Positions 18,666 through 27,758 are shown, counted from the stretch's first letter. The stretch is 64,000 nt of DNA from Neptuniibacter caesariensis (GCF_000153345.1 NZ_CH724125.1:1658082-1722081), one strand, 5' to 3'. Numbers and translations: made by a program. The notes: a model not told the origin generated them from the letters alone.

Positions 18666-19292
18666 TTACTTACTATAACCGAAAGTCTCAAAATCAGACT
18701 TATAAATATCAAAAATAGCTGATCGTTCCTCTACACCCAATTGCTTTTCATAAGGTGAAAGTAAATTATGTATTTTGGGGCGTGCATTTTTAACAACCGC
18801 AGTAGAAATTTCCCTGCCAAAAAACTCACTCAACGTATTAACTGACTCGTCATATTCCTCAAGCTTAATTATTGTTTTAGTCACAACGCTACCATCTATT
18901 TCTAACCATTTAGTTTGTGGCCAAATAGACTTATCACCCCACTTATTATTCTCAAAATCAATAATAATTTCTGGCAAGAGCGCAACAAATTTTGAAACTG
19001 AAGATATATCCCCAAACTTTGAAAACTCTTGATATAACCAGGAATTAGATCTTTTGATATGATTATAATATGACAAGCAGCGATGATAGGGGTTTCGAAC
19101 AATTGACAAACCATTGTATTCCTCAAAATCCTCTCCTAGGTACCCTTTGATTTCTGCTACCGATGAGTGATCTCTAAGACCTGCCTCTTGAGATTCCATT
19201 GTCGGAAATAAATCTGACACCTGTGAAATCAGCGAAGTACCTCCACATTTATTAATGTGGCAATAATAGATTTTTCTCTCAAAGTTTATCAA
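18666..19292 (-). CDS. PAPS-dependent sulfotransferase family protein
   Basis: This 208-residue protein carries both PAPS-binding signatures. The 5'-phosphosulfate loop is HINKCGGTSLISQ at residues 12-24, and the 3'-phosphate motif SIVRNPYHRCLSYY at residues 63-76 has Arg66 and Ser74. These mark carbohydrate (Gal-3-O/HNK-1-like) sulfotransferases. It likely adds sulfate to a sugar of the lipid-linked repeat unit. The only visible PAPS source nearby is the cysD-cysNC operon at 8332, with cysQ to remove PAP. It lies 1 base after the SGNH-like gene and 10 bases before the ABC transporter start. Confidence 0.85.
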   Translation of the reverse strand: MINFERKIYYCHINKCGGTSLISQVSDLFPTMESQEAGLRDHSSVAEIKGYLGEDFEEYNGLSIVRNPYHRCLSYYNHIKRSNSWLYQEFSKFGDISSVSKFVALLPEIIIDFENNKWGDKSIWPQTKWLEIDGSVVTKTIIKLEEYDESVNTLSEFFGREISTAVVKNARPKIHNLLSPYEKQLGVEERSAIFDIYKSDFETFGYSK

Positions 19293-19293
19293 T

Positions 19294-20031
19294 TCAATTT
19301 TCCCTAACTAACTCATCTATTCTTTCAGAAACAATACGATAAAATTTCTTTGTATGCCTAATGTACCGACCACTATCAATTTCGCTTGGAAGGAATACCT
19401 CGGCATCAACACCATTAAAGTAAGTTTTAGCTATTTCATCATAATCGAGCAAGCCGTAATGCTTCTCTTTTGCCCATTGAATAACCATTTCTCTCAAAAG
19501 TTCCCTTTTCTTAATATTATGAAGATTATGCGGAACAGAAATGATTATTTTCCATTTTAAAGAATCAGCAAGCTCACTTATTTGGGCTAGCTTACACTTA
19601 AATTCTTCAACACTTAACTCTGAATAACTAGTAGCCCCTCCTGCATTCTTAGCTCCTTCTGCAGGCATAAATGAGTAAAATTCTATTCCCTTATGGTTTT
19701 TTAGAGAAATATACTTTAAAGAACTTAGTTCAAGAACCAAGCAATTATAGTCTGAAAGATTAGTAGGGCGGCTTACGTCAACTTCAGGGCCAAAAATAAG
19801 TTTTGAAATCCTACCTCTATTTGTCGTTTTCTTAAAATAACGTTTAATTTCACTCTCAGAAAAAGAATTCAAATCAATTGAATTTTCACCCAGGATATAG
19901 TTGAGACTTTGTATTGTTTCCGGTGCACCAGAAACAATACCGAGAGGGTTAATCAAATATTCCCTTTTATTCGAAAAATCTAAAAAAGGCTGATACAGGC
20001 GGCAGGATCCAATTAAAATATACATTTTCAA
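19294..20031 (-). CDS. Uncharacterised protein with SGNH/GSC-like N-terminus
   Basis: I do not recognise a firm family. The 245-residue protein begins MKMYILIGSCRLYQP, where Ser9 in GSC resembles block I of SGNH/GDSL-type esterases and GSCFA proteins. Near the C-terminus RYIRHTKKFYRI offers a His that could be the catalytic block V. No signal peptide or membrane helix is visible. It overlaps the 2-epimerase gene by four bases and sits before the sulfotransferase. An O-acetyl- or other acyl-ester-modifying role on the glycan is possible but unproven. Codon content is AT-rich, like its neighbours. Confidence 0.6.
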   Translation of the reverse strand: MKMYILIGSCRLYQPFLDFSNKREYLINPLGIVSGAPETIQSLNYILGENSIDLNSFSESEIKRYFKKTTNRGRISKLIFGPEVDVSRPTNLSDYNCLVLELSSLKYISLKNHKGIEFYSFMPAEGAKNAGGATSYSELSVEEFKCKLAQISELADSLKWKIIISVPHNLHNIKKRELLREMVIQWAKEKHYGLLDYDEIAKTYFNGVDAEVFLPSEIDSGRYIRHTKKFYRIVSERIDELVREN

Positions 20032-21062
20032 ATCACACCCAAGATTAAACTTGCAATTATATCTGCAGCCTGCCCAGATCCATATGGATATTGGGTTTTG
20101 TTTATATTTTCACTTCGAACTTTAGTTGAATTCCAAAGTGAGTTCAGCCCAGATTCAATTGTTTCTTCCCACTCAGTAGAATTTCTTAGTGTGGTAGTTT
20201 TACAGTTATGAAAAAAAGCTTCCTTCTGCATTCCACCAGAATCGGTAAATAAGTGATTAGCTCTTGATAATAACCATTGTGTCTCAAGATACCCTTGTGG
20301 ACCAATACACATGAAGTCATCTACATCAATATTATATTCTTTTAATTTTTTTGCTGTATGGGGATGAACCAAAAACAGCTTGGACTTCGCCAATGAGCAT
20401 TCTCTAATGTAATTAATACGAGCTTGAAGAGCGTCCTGAGATACTAAGGCATCGGCCCGATGTAATGTAACAAGGTCAAAGTCTGTCTTTAAACTGCTCT
20501 CAGAAATATCATCTGGACGAACAAATAATGCGCGATATTTATGGACGGCATCAAACATCACATCGCCCGTAAAGTGAACACCATCTTCTAAACCTTCAGA
20601 TTTAAGGTTTTTAATCGCCCTTTGCGTTGGGCAGAAAAGTTGATCGCTCAAGTGATCTATTACGATACGGTTCTGCTCTTCAGGCATTGTCTTATCATAA
20701 GATCTCAAGCCAGCTTCGATATGCAGTAATGGTTTACCAAGCCTTTTAGCGACTAAGCCACCAGCTAAAGTAGAATTTGTATCACCAAGTACGACTACTG
20801 CTTTTGGGTTAAGCTCGTTAACAATACGTTCTAATTCGATGATCATTGAGCCTATGGCCGTACATTGCGACTGCCCACCCAAAGTCAGCTTTATGTCCGG
20901 CTCAGGTACATTCAACTGTTTAAAAATTCCGGTCGACATATTGGAATCGTAATGCTGGCCGGTATCTAAAAGAACTTCATTTATACCCGCTTCTTTATAA
21001 GCACTTCGTAGAACCGCACATTTTACGTACTGCGGTCTTGTTCCCATAATTGTTAATATCAT
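20028..21062 (-). CDS. Non-hydrolysing UDP-HexNAc 2-epimerase (WecB/WbpI-like)
   Basis: A 344-residue GT-B-fold epimerase with MGTRPQYVKCAVL, DTGQHYDSNMS, VVLGDTNSTLAGGLVAKRL, HIEAGLRSYDKTMPEEQNR and DSGGMQKEA. These fit the WecB family and, by the NMS...FKQL pattern, the WbpI/WlbD branch that epimerises UDP-2,3-diacetamido-glucuronic acid to the manno form. The WbpA-, WbpB-, WbpD- and WbpE-like genes occur in the same run (26526-32618), which supports that reading. Alternatives are UDP-GlcNAc to UDP-ManNAc for ManNAcA, or supply of a hexosamine to the NeuB-like enzyme. It overlaps its upstream neighbour by one base and its downstream one by four. Confidence 0.87.
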   Translation of the reverse strand: MILTIMGTRPQYVKCAVLRSAYKEAGINEVLLDTGQHYDSNMSTGIFKQLNVPEPDIKLTLGGQSQCTAIGSMIIELERIVNELNPKAVVVLGDTNSTLAGGLVAKRLGKPLLHIEAGLRSYDKTMPEEQNRIVIDHLSDQLFCPTQRAIKNLKSEGLEDGVHFTGDVMFDAVHKYRALFVRPDDISESSLKTDFDLVTLHRADALVSQDALQARINYIRECSLAKSKLFLVHPHTAKKLKEYNIDVDDFMCIGPQGYLETQWLLSRANHLFTDSGGMQKEAFFHNCKTTTLRNSTEWEETIESGLNSLWNSTKVRSENINKTQYPYGSGQAADIIASLILGVI

Positions 21063-22108
21063 TAACTATTCACATCGAATTTCTTGATAGGTTCTTTAGG
21101 ATCATGTCTTATCATCAATTCTAAAACGCTCCCTTTTTCTATAAAAGGGTTATTCACCTGTTTCGGGTATGGGTCTTCATAGTCATATCCCCATTTAATT
21201 TTCCAGATATTAAGATGGTTACCATATCGCTCCATCTTTCCATCTTTTTTCTTTCCTTCTTCAACTGAACCTAGTTGATCGTATTTAAATTTAACTTGCC
21301 AGTTATTATGAACAATGAAATCAGTATCATTACAGATATACCAGTTTTTATTCATTAACTGATTAGCAATATCAGGGAACCAAAGATGAAAAACAAACCG
21401 CGAATCAAGTTCTACAGAATCCCTCCACGCATTTGTGTTTATAGCTATAGAAGTCCATACAGGAAGCTCAACCGCACACAAGCCCTCATATTTCCTGCTT
21501 ATCTCTGTAAATTTTGGGAACGTTGAAGGCGCAAAATTACGTTGAAAAATAACTTTGTGCCAGAATTTTCGATACTGTTGATTGATAACAGGCAATCTAG
21601 ATATCACCCTAAACACTCTGTCTATAAAGCTTGCTTTACTATAGTGAGACGAGTGGGAGAGTGTAAAAAGACCTAACCAACACTGATGCCACTTAACAGA
21701 TTTAAGATCTTCTACATCAGGATGATAATGAGAGGAACTGACGAAGTTAGGAAAACCAATCGCCCCTATTTTATGGCCTTTCTGGTTAACAGCCTCTAGA
21801 CGCACATTCAGCTTTGAAACGGCCTGCTTATCTACGAAACAAACATCCTGCTGCATGACTAACAACCAATCATTATGGCCACAATAATTATGGACGACAT
21901 AATGTACGGCTGCAGGTATACCTTTCCCAGGGTTAAGGCAGAACTGAATACCATGTTTTTGGCACCATTTTTTGCCTTTTTCTGCTTCCGCTTCGGAGGA
22001 GTGATCATCAATAACTATGATCTGTTCACGATATTCAAGGAGAAAATCTGCATTTTCCCCGAACATCAAATCATAATTATTAAAACAAGGGTAAATTATT
22101 TTGAGCAT
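21062..22108 (-). CDS. Glycosyltransferase family 2-like protein
   Basis: 348 residues beginning MLKIIYPCFNNYDLMFG. It has a GT-A nucleotide-binding region (IIVIDDHSS), a Gly-Pro-rich turn (LNPGKGIPAAVHYVV) and a DxD-like WLLVMQQDVCF. The middle and C-terminal parts are rich in Trp, Tyr and His, as in acceptor-binding domains, and have no membrane helices. It is a cytoplasmic glycosyltransferase of unknown donor. It shares one base with the epimerase gene downstream and is three bases from the SDR upstream, so it is part of the operon. Confidence 0.78.
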   Translation of the reverse strand: MLKIIYPCFNNYDLMFGENADFLLEYREQIIVIDDHSSEAEAEKGKKWCQKHGIQFCLNPGKGIPAAVHYVVHNYCGHNDWLLVMQQDVCFVDKQAVSKLNVRLEAVNQKGHKIGAIGFPNFVSSSHYHPDVEDLKSVKWHQCWLGLFTLSHSSHYSKASFIDRVFRVISRLPVINQQYRKFWHKVIFQRNFAPSTFPKFTEISRKYEGLCAVELPVWTSIAINTNAWRDSVELDSRFVFHLWFPDIANQLMNKNWYICNDTDFIVHNNWQVKFKYDQLGSVEEGKKKDGKMERYGNHLNIWKIKWGYDYEDPYPKQVNNPFIEKGSVLELMIRHDPKEPIKKFDVNS

Positions 22109-22111
22109 CTC

Positions 22112-23068
22112 TTACGCTTGCTTTTTATATGCACTAATCATTTGTTTCACACCCTTTTCAAAGCTCCACTGAGGCTCATAGCCTAACATCTCTTTGGCCT
22201 TATCAAGACAAGGTAAACGGCGTTGAATCTCCTGGTAGGTACCAAAAATTTCCTTCGTATCAATATAGTTAATTGCAGGCTCTTCCAACCCTGCAATTTC
22301 TGCAATTCTTAAGGCTGTATCTTTAACACTGATCTCTTCAGTGCCCCCTATGTTGAATAACTCACCTTCTACATCTTCTGTAATAAGTGCAAGGTATGTG
22401 CCCAATGCTAGGTCAGCACCGTAAGTCACGCAACGTGTTTGGGAACCATCTCCATGTATTTCCAAAGCTTCATTTTCAAGTATTCTCTTAATGAAGATTG
22501 GTAGATGACCACCCTGCCATCCAGAGCAAGAACGCTCACTAAAACCGCCGAAATAGCGAATAATGCGAACATCAAGACCATCATGCGCATAATCGAATGC
22601 TAATTGTTCGGTATACTGTTTCGCGGTTGCATATGCCCAACGTCTAGTATTGAATGGTCCATAAGATACAGGATCACTCTCACGAAAAGGGAAAGAAGTT
22701 CCATGACCATACACATCTGAAGTAGAAGCTAAAACAACACGTTTCCCTAGGCGGTAAGCTGCATCCAATACAATATCTGCACTTTGGGTAATCAGGCGCA
22801 ATGTTGAGCGAGATTCATGCAAGTTACTACCCTTCTTAAAGGTAGCTAGATGAACCACAGCATCCACTTTCGAAACCAGATTTTCAATTAGGACAGAATC
22901 TAATACGGAACCATTGATAAATTTAAAGCTCTCATGTTCTACCAGATTTACATCGCTACCAACAGAGAGATCATCTAAACCAAGGACATGATGACCTTTT
23001 TCTAATAAAATATCAGCAAGGTGTGATCCGATCATCCCGGCAACACCTGTTATAAGTACAGATTTCAT
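22112..23068 (-). CDS. NAD-dependent nucleotide-sugar epimerase/dehydratase (extended SDR)
   Basis: A 318-residue extended SDR with the N-terminal ITGVAGMIGSHLADILL, STSDVYGHG and the catalytic YATAKQYTEQ (YxxxK). The C-terminal half reads like UDP-glucuronate decarboxylase or 4-epimerase relatives (FNIGGTEEISVKDTALRIAE). Substrate is unknown. It overlaps the D-2-hydroxyacid dehydrogenase by four bases and is next to NeuA- and NeuB-like genes, so it may act on the same unusual sugar. I cannot assign a reaction from sequence alone. Confidence 0.83.
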   Translation of the reverse strand: MKSVLITGVAGMIGSHLADILLEKGHHVLGLDDLSVGSDVNLVEHESFKFINGSVLDSVLIENLVSKVDAVVHLATFKKGSNLHESRSTLRLITQSADIVLDAAYRLGKRVVLASTSDVYGHGTSFPFRESDPVSYGPFNTRRWAYATAKQYTEQLAFDYAHDGLDVRIIRYFGGFSERSCSGWQGGHLPIFIKRILENEALEIHGDGSQTRCVTYGADLALGTYLALITEDVEGELFNIGGTEEISVKDTALRIAEIAGLEEPAINYIDTKEIFGTYQEIQRRLPCLDKAKEMLGYEPQWSFEKGVKQMISAYKKQA

Positions 23069-24030
23069 GAACCTACTTTCCCGTAATATTCTTTTAATAA
23101 GTTTGCCGCCAGACCAAAAGCAGTTTGCCTAGCTCCACTAGACATACCACCAATATGCTGTGTAACGATGATATTTTCACGTACTTTAAACTCTTTCAAA
23201 ATCTGCATTCTTAGGCGATCATCAGATTCAGCAGGGATCACATCTGTGCAATAGAATGCATCCGGATGTCCATCTAAGAACTTAAATAGAGCTTCATGGT
23301 CTACAATCTCTCCGCGGGAAGTATTTACCAATACCACATCATTTTTCATGCGCTTGAAAAACGTTTCATCAATAAACTTCTCATTACCTTCCGCATGTAT
23401 ATGCAGCGCCACAACATCAAATTCAGGGCATTTATTAATAAATACTTCAAGATCCTTGTTAAAGTCTAAGCTTAATCGAGGATCTAGAATACTGATTTTA
23501 GCCCCACTACCTTTCAACCGATCACAATATATTTTCCCCAAACGGCCATAACCAAGAACGCCCACATGGCTATCCTGTAGTTGTTTACCGATATAGTTCT
23601 CGAAATTCCAGGTAAAATCATTAACGGCATGATTATGAGATCGCGTTATTTTCCTCAGACCATCCATTGTTAGGCCTAAAGCTAACTCAGCAGTAGATGG
23701 GATTGTTCTTAATACGCTCTGATAACGCTTTATACTGATAACTTCAATGCCAAATTCACGCGCCGCATCCATGTCGATATGAACCGTTCCTGTTGAAGCT
23801 GTACATAGAACTTTGAGGGATGAGAACTTTTCCAAAGTATCACGATTAAATGTAATGTGTGATCGATTTGGATTCATGAATATAATCTTAACTTCCTTGA
23901 CGATATCAGCAAGTTCACTCATCTCAGGAGCGTTACGTTGCTCAAATGGTATATTCAGGGAATCTGCAATATCATTGAGCGTTGCTCTTACCTCTACAAG
24001 GTCATCTATCTTTGTAATACATAAAAGCAT
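23065..24030 (-). CDS. D-2-hydroxyacid dehydrogenase family protein
   Basis: 321 residues with the family layout. The NAD-binding motif is GVLGYGRLGKIYCDRL, followed by an Asp (ILDPR). The catalytic Arg is in VNTSRGEIVD, a Glu in IPAESDDR, and the His in TQHIGGMSSGA. These enzymes reduce 2-keto acids. Its place between a CMP-transferase gene (gap of three bases) and an SDR (four-base overlap) is unusual for central metabolism. It suggests action on a keto-acid intermediate or on the supply of the three-carbon unit for ulosonic acid synthesis. That role is inference. Confidence 0.85.
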   Translation of the reverse strand: MLLCITKIDDLVEVRATLNDIADSLNIPFEQRNAPEMSELADIVKEVKIIFMNPNRSHITFNRDTLEKFSSLKVLCTASTGTVHIDMDAAREFGIEVISIKRYQSVLRTIPSTAELALGLTMDGLRKITRSHNHAVNDFTWNFENYIGKQLQDSHVGVLGYGRLGKIYCDRLKGSGAKISILDPRLSLDFNKDLEVFINKCPEFDVVALHIHAEGNEKFIDETFFKRMKNDVVLVNTSRGEIVDHEALFKFLDGHPDAFYCTDVIPAESDDRLRMQILKEFKVRENIIVTQHIGGMSSGARQTAFGLAANLLKEYYGKVGS

Positions 24031-24033
24031 CTT

Positions 24034-24720
24034 TTAACCCTTAATAAGCTCTTGTGCCACCAGCAGATCGCGCGGCTCATCTATATTTAGGAATCTCTCA
24101 TCCGGTAAAATATACCCGAAGGATTTGTCACCACCGTATCGCAACCCTGTTTGTAACTGCTGCGTTGTCATTACGTAGATAGATCCGGCTCGAATAAAGG
24201 CTTTTGGTGTTAAATCTTGTCGTCGTGATTCAGGAACCTCTGGATAAAAGTCACGAATCACTCCGTTTTCATCTAGATATTTAATCCTTGAAGGGTGATG
24301 ATCGTAGAGACAGCCCATTGCAATCACAGAATCAGCTTTTTTCTCTTGTAGCATCTCAATACAACAATCAATATCAACTTCATTTTTAAGTGGATTTGTT
24401 GCCATCAGTTCAACGACTGTATCAACCTCTACATTATTTTCTTCTTCGTACCGTCGAACAACATATTCCAAAGTCGCCCCACTTGGGGCCGAATCTGTTG
24501 ATAACTCTTCAGGCCTGCCAAACTGCACTTCTGCCCCATACTCTTCGGCGACAGCTGCAATCTCCGCACAATCTGTGTTGATTATATGTTTATCGATTTT
24601 TCTACTTTTACGCGCGGCATCAATGGTGTAACACAAAAGAGGCTTACCATTGATCAGCGCAATATTTTTTTTCGGGATAGACTTTGAACCACCTCTGGCT
24701 AAGGTAACTGCTAGTATCAT
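24034..24720 (-). CDS. Acylneuraminate cytidylyltransferase-like protein (NeuA family)
   Basis: 228 residues with the signature LARGGSKSIPKKNIALINGKP near the N-terminus, a conserved VVELMATNPL, a middle VIAMGCLYDHHPSRI, and FIRAGSIYVM near the end. This matches NeuA-type enzymes that activate nonulosonic acids with CTP. It begins two bases before the NeuB-like gene ends, so the two almost certainly serve one pathway and give a CMP-ulosonate. Whether the sugar is sialic, legionaminic, pseudaminic or a different acid cannot be read. None of the dedicated Pse/Leg enzymes is seen nearby. Confidence 0.88.
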   Translation of the reverse strand: MILAVTLARGGSKSIPKKNIALINGKPLLCYTIDAARKSRKIDKHIINTDCAEIAAVAEEYGAEVQFGRPEELSTDSAPSGATLEYVVRRYEEENNVEVDTVVELMATNPLKNEVDIDCCIEMLQEKKADSVIAMGCLYDHHPSRIKYLDENGVIRDFYPEVPESRRQDLTPKAFIRAGSIYVMTTQQLQTGLRYGGDKSFGYILPDERFLNIDEPRDLLVAQELIKG

Positions 24721-24722
24721 TA

Positions 24723-25535
24723 TTATCCCCAGCGCCCGCGATAATTATTCATTGTATCCTGTTCTATATCCTGTGCTGATACACCATGGAATATCAGAGC
24801 TGATTTAGCTTCTTGACAGTTAGCAACCATCGCTTCGAAGCCTTCTGGAAGTACCGCAAATTTATTATCCCTACCAGGGAGATCATGGTTCACAGTGAAA
24901 TGTTTTTCTATGACTGTCGCCCCCATTGCTACTGCATAAGCAGGAACGTTTACTGACTGGCTGTGGTCTGATAATCCTAACTCACCATTAAATAACTTTT
25001 GTAGTTCAGCCATCCGAGGTAAGTTTACTTTTTCAACAGGGCATGGGTAGGAAGAGACACAGTGCATGGCGACAACATCTTCGCCATTGCTTCTTATGGA
25101 ACCTACGAGTTCAGAGACATCTTTTAATTCTTCTTCTGTACAGGCTCCCAAGCTTAAGAAGACACGCTTATATGTAGATAGCGCATACCGAATAAGTTCA
25201 ATATTGGCTACTTCATGAGAAGGTATCTTTATGGCTTCAGTTGAGAACTGGCTCACAAATTCAGCGTCTTCTTTATTGAATACAGAAAGAAGGAATTTTA
25301 CATTATGCTTGCTACATAGTTCAGTTAATTGCTGGATCTTATCTGCATTAAGACAAGCTTTGTTATAAATTTCTCTTCGGCCATCATTATCCCATGCACC
25401 AGCTTTAAGTTTCTCAGGGTTCCAGTATTGAAACTTCGCAGTTGTCGCACCAGACTGAGCGGCGGCAGCAATCATATCTTCTGCTAACTTCATGTCTCCC
25501 ATGAAGTTCCAACCAATTTCAGCAATATATTCCAT
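24723..25535 (-). CDS. NeuB-family ulosonic acid synthase lacking the SAF domain
   Basis: The TIM-barrel domain is clear: AEIGWNFMGD, FQYWNPEKL, KIPSHEVAN, HCVSSYPCPVEKVN, GLSDHSQS and GATVIEKHFT. Such enzymes condense PEP with a hexosamine-type sugar to a nonulosonic acid. Family members usually have about 340-350 residues and a C-terminal SAF (antifreeze-like) domain. This one stops at about 270 residues, right after the barrel, at a clean TAA, and no SAF fragment follows. Start at ATG 25535 has AGAGGAT about eight bases upstream; an ATG at 25556 lacks one. The missing domain may mean a different substrate or dimer arrangement. Confidence 0.85.
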   Translation of the reverse strand: MEYIAEIGWNFMGDMKLAEDMIAAAAQSGATTAKFQYWNPEKLKAGAWDNDGRREIYNKACLNADKIQQLTELCSKHNVKFLLSVFNKEDAEFVSQFSTEAIKIPSHEVANIELIRYALSTYKRVFLSLGACTEEELKDVSELVGSIRSNGEDVVAMHCVSSYPCPVEKVNLPRMAELQKLFNGELGLSDHSQSVNVPAYAVAMGATVIEKHFTVNHDLPGRDNKFAVLPEGFEAMVANCQEAKSALIFHGVSAQDIEQDTMNNYRGRWG

Positions 25536-25573
25536 ACAATTATCCTCTGAGAACATGAATCATGTTGTATAAA

Positions 25574-26536
25574 TCAAATAAAATGTCTTGATAATTCGGA
25601 AACCCAGGATTTAAAGGATTCCCTTTCAGCCAGCCAGTCTATCTTTTCAGTATTATCAGCTTCTACTTCAGCAGCATATTTTATCCTACTTATCAGATCC
25701 TCTTCACCTTTTACTATCTCTATATACTTATCCGTACCATTTTCACGAAGAAAACCAGCATCCGTTGCTACTACGGAGCAACCAGCCATAAGAGCTTCAA
25801 AGATAGGTAAAGCAAAACTATCAAACTGAGAAGTAAAAATAAGGGTTTCCGTATTCATCAACTCGGTATAAATACGTTCTTTGTCTACATTACTTATGAT
25901 GTCTACGTGCTGACTCACAGCCCATTCAGGAATTTGGCCATTAAAAATCATTGTACCTTTGCAATTTGTAGCTTCCATAGCTTTCACAAAGCTGATACCA
26001 CCCTTAAAAGAATGGGCTGAACCAATCCAGATATACTGCCTATTACGAGTAAAGCTTTTCTTTACCAGCTGTGTTGCGGGAAATAGTTCATCAATACCTA
26101 ACATAGGCATTACCGACCAAGCACCACAAAAATGAGAAAAGTCCGAATTAAATCGTTGTCGGGAGAACTCTGAATTAAAAACTCTTAGCCATTTCCTTCT
26201 TCCAACAAACAATCTGTATGACCCACGATATATCGTGTTAAATAGCTTACCTCGTTGGTGAAACAAGTTAAGATCATCACTCTGAACAAAGTGGATAACA
26301 TCAGGACAACGAAAACAGCCAAGAAGAATTGCAGTAAAAGGGTCCGAAACAACAAACATCTCTTTTCGCTTCAACAACATCTGCCAAAGCGCATTAAGGA
26401 CCCCTCCACGCAAGTAGATTGTATTCCCCGAAGCATCATCGATGTTGGTCAACAACGCTACATAAAAGGCATGTAACGCCTGATTACCACCATTCAATCG
26501 TTTAGAGTACTGACAGCAATTGATTTTAGTCGACAT
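25574..26536 (-). CDS. Glycosyltransferase family 4-like protein
   Basis: 320 residues with a GT-B fold. The C-terminal donor-binding region has YIWIGSAHSFKGG, and the family signature DSFALPIFEALMAGCSVVATD occupies the last third. The N-terminal domain (SKRLNGGNQALHAFYVALL) resembles acceptor domains of retaining transferases. It is somewhat short for GT4. It overlaps the upstream nucleotide-sugar dehydrogenase by 11 bases and is 38 bases before the NeuB-like start. It probably adds one sugar of the repeat unit in the cytoplasm. Confidence 0.8.
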   Translation of the reverse strand: MSTKINCCQYSKRLNGGNQALHAFYVALLTNIDDASGNTIYLRGGVLNALWQMLLKRKEMFVVSDPFTAILLGCFRCPDVIHFVQSDDLNLFHQRGKLFNTIYRGSYRLFVGRRKWLRVFNSEFSRQRFNSDFSHFCGAWSVMPMLGIDELFPATQLVKKSFTRNRQYIWIGSAHSFKGGISFVKAMEATNCKGTMIFNGQIPEWAVSQHVDIISNVDKERIYTELMNTETLIFTSQFDSFALPIFEALMAGCSVVATDAGFLRENGTDKYIEIVKGEEDLISRIKYAAEVEADNTEKIDWLAERESFKSWVSELSRHFI

Positions 26537-27758
26537 TCATAACCAATTTATAGCGAGCATCAATGACCCTTTTTGCTGCAAGGCAATTATGATCAACAAA
26601 CTTTCGCCCTTGCGCATTCACAATAGCAACTACACCTTCAAAAGACCTAAACTCTTCATCACTCAATGAATGAATGGTATCACCACCTTTTTCTACGAGA
26701 GCAACAAGGGGGTCCCATACGTGAATAGATATACTATCTGACAATGCATTGATTACTTCGATTGCCGGACTACAGCGAATATCCGAAACACCATCTTTGT
26801 ATGCGGCACCGGTTATTAGTACCGATTGATCCCCCGCAATCTCACACTGTTTTTCTATCCATCTGGCAATCTTTTTCGGGGAGGCATGAATACTTTGCAT
26901 CGTATCTTCAACTGCTCGCAGTTCAACGCCTTTATCCCTAGCAGCCTTTAACAAAAAGTGAGGATCAACTGGAATACAATGCCCCCCGACACCGATTCCC
27001 GGATCAAAAGGCATAAAACCAAATGGCTTTGTTTTGGCCAAAGCTACTACTTCATCAAAATCGATGTCGATTGCTGCAGCAAAATCACGAAGTTCATTAA
27101 CGTAATTAATATTAATAGCCCGAAATGTATTTTCATGAAGCTTACAGAGTTCTGCTGATTCCAATGAAGAAGCCCGGACGACATGATTAAACACGGGCAT
27201 ATACAATTCAGCACCTTTTGCCAAACACTCAGCAGTGAAACCACCAATTACTTTGGGTATTTCAACATTAGAAAAAACCTCATTTCCCGGATCTTCACGC
27301 TCTGGAGAAAAACATACATGAATTTCCTCACCAATTACTCGGTCAGCTTCACTATTCAGGCGATCTACAATTCCTTGCCTTGTGTACCCCGGCGAAACCG
27401 TACTTTCTAAGATTACCAAAGAAGGCAACGATTCCATTTTAAGAATTTCTGATACCGCGGCATCCACATATCCATGATCAGGGTTACCCTCAGCATCAAG
27501 CGGCGTCGGCACACAAATAACCACTGCATCAGCCCCATTCAAGACCTCCGATGAGGAAGCAAACCTGGCGTTGACGTCCACCTGTACTTCCCGTGAAACC
27601 CTTTCTTGCCATAGTTCCAACAAGCAATCGCTATTATTAAGAGCTTCAACCACTGCTTCATTTTTATCAAAGCCAGAAACAAAATAGCCTGCTTTGATCA
27701 AAGATAGGCTTAGGGGTATACCCACGTAACCTAAACCAATTACACCAACATTCTTCAT
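26526..27758 (-). CDS. UDP-HexNAc 6-dehydrogenase (WbpA/WecC-like)
   Basis: 410 residues of the UDP-glucose/GDP-mannose dehydrogenase family. The NAD-binding motif is GVIGLGYVGIPLSLSLI, then VPTPLD, FSPERED, and the active-site Cys in GVGGHCIPVDPHFLL. This length and motif set fit enzymes oxidising UDP-GlcNAc or UDP-ManNAc at C6 (WbpA, WecC, TviB). As WbpB-, WbpE-, WbpD- and WbpI-like genes are all in the same run, WbpA-like formation of UDP-GlcNAcA is the simplest reading. It overlaps its upstream gene by four bases. Confidence 0.88.
   Translation of the reverse strand: MKNVGVIGLGYVGIPLSLSLIKAGYFVSGFDKNEAVVEALNNSDCLLELWQERVSREVQVDVNARFASSSEVLNGADAVVICVPTPLDAEGNPDHGYVDAAVSEILKMESLPSLVILESTVSPGYTRQGIVDRLNSEADRVIGEEIHVCFSPEREDPGNEVFSNVEIPKVIGGFTAECLAKGAELYMPVFNHVVRASSLESAELCKLHENTFRAININYVNELRDFAAAIDIDFDEVVALAKTKPFGFMPFDPGIGVGGHCIPVDPHFLLKAARDKGVELRAVEDTMQSIHASPKKIARWIEKQCEIAGDQSVLITGAAYKDGVSDIRCSPAIEVINALSDSISIHVWDPLVALVEKGGDTIHSLSDEEFRSFEGVVAIVNAQGRKFVDHNCLAAKRVIDARYKLVMNVD

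Noticed and set aside
24034-24720. KdsB (CMP-Kdo synthetase)
   Set aside because: The RGGSKSIPKKN signature and the adjacent NeuB-family gene favour the NeuA branch.
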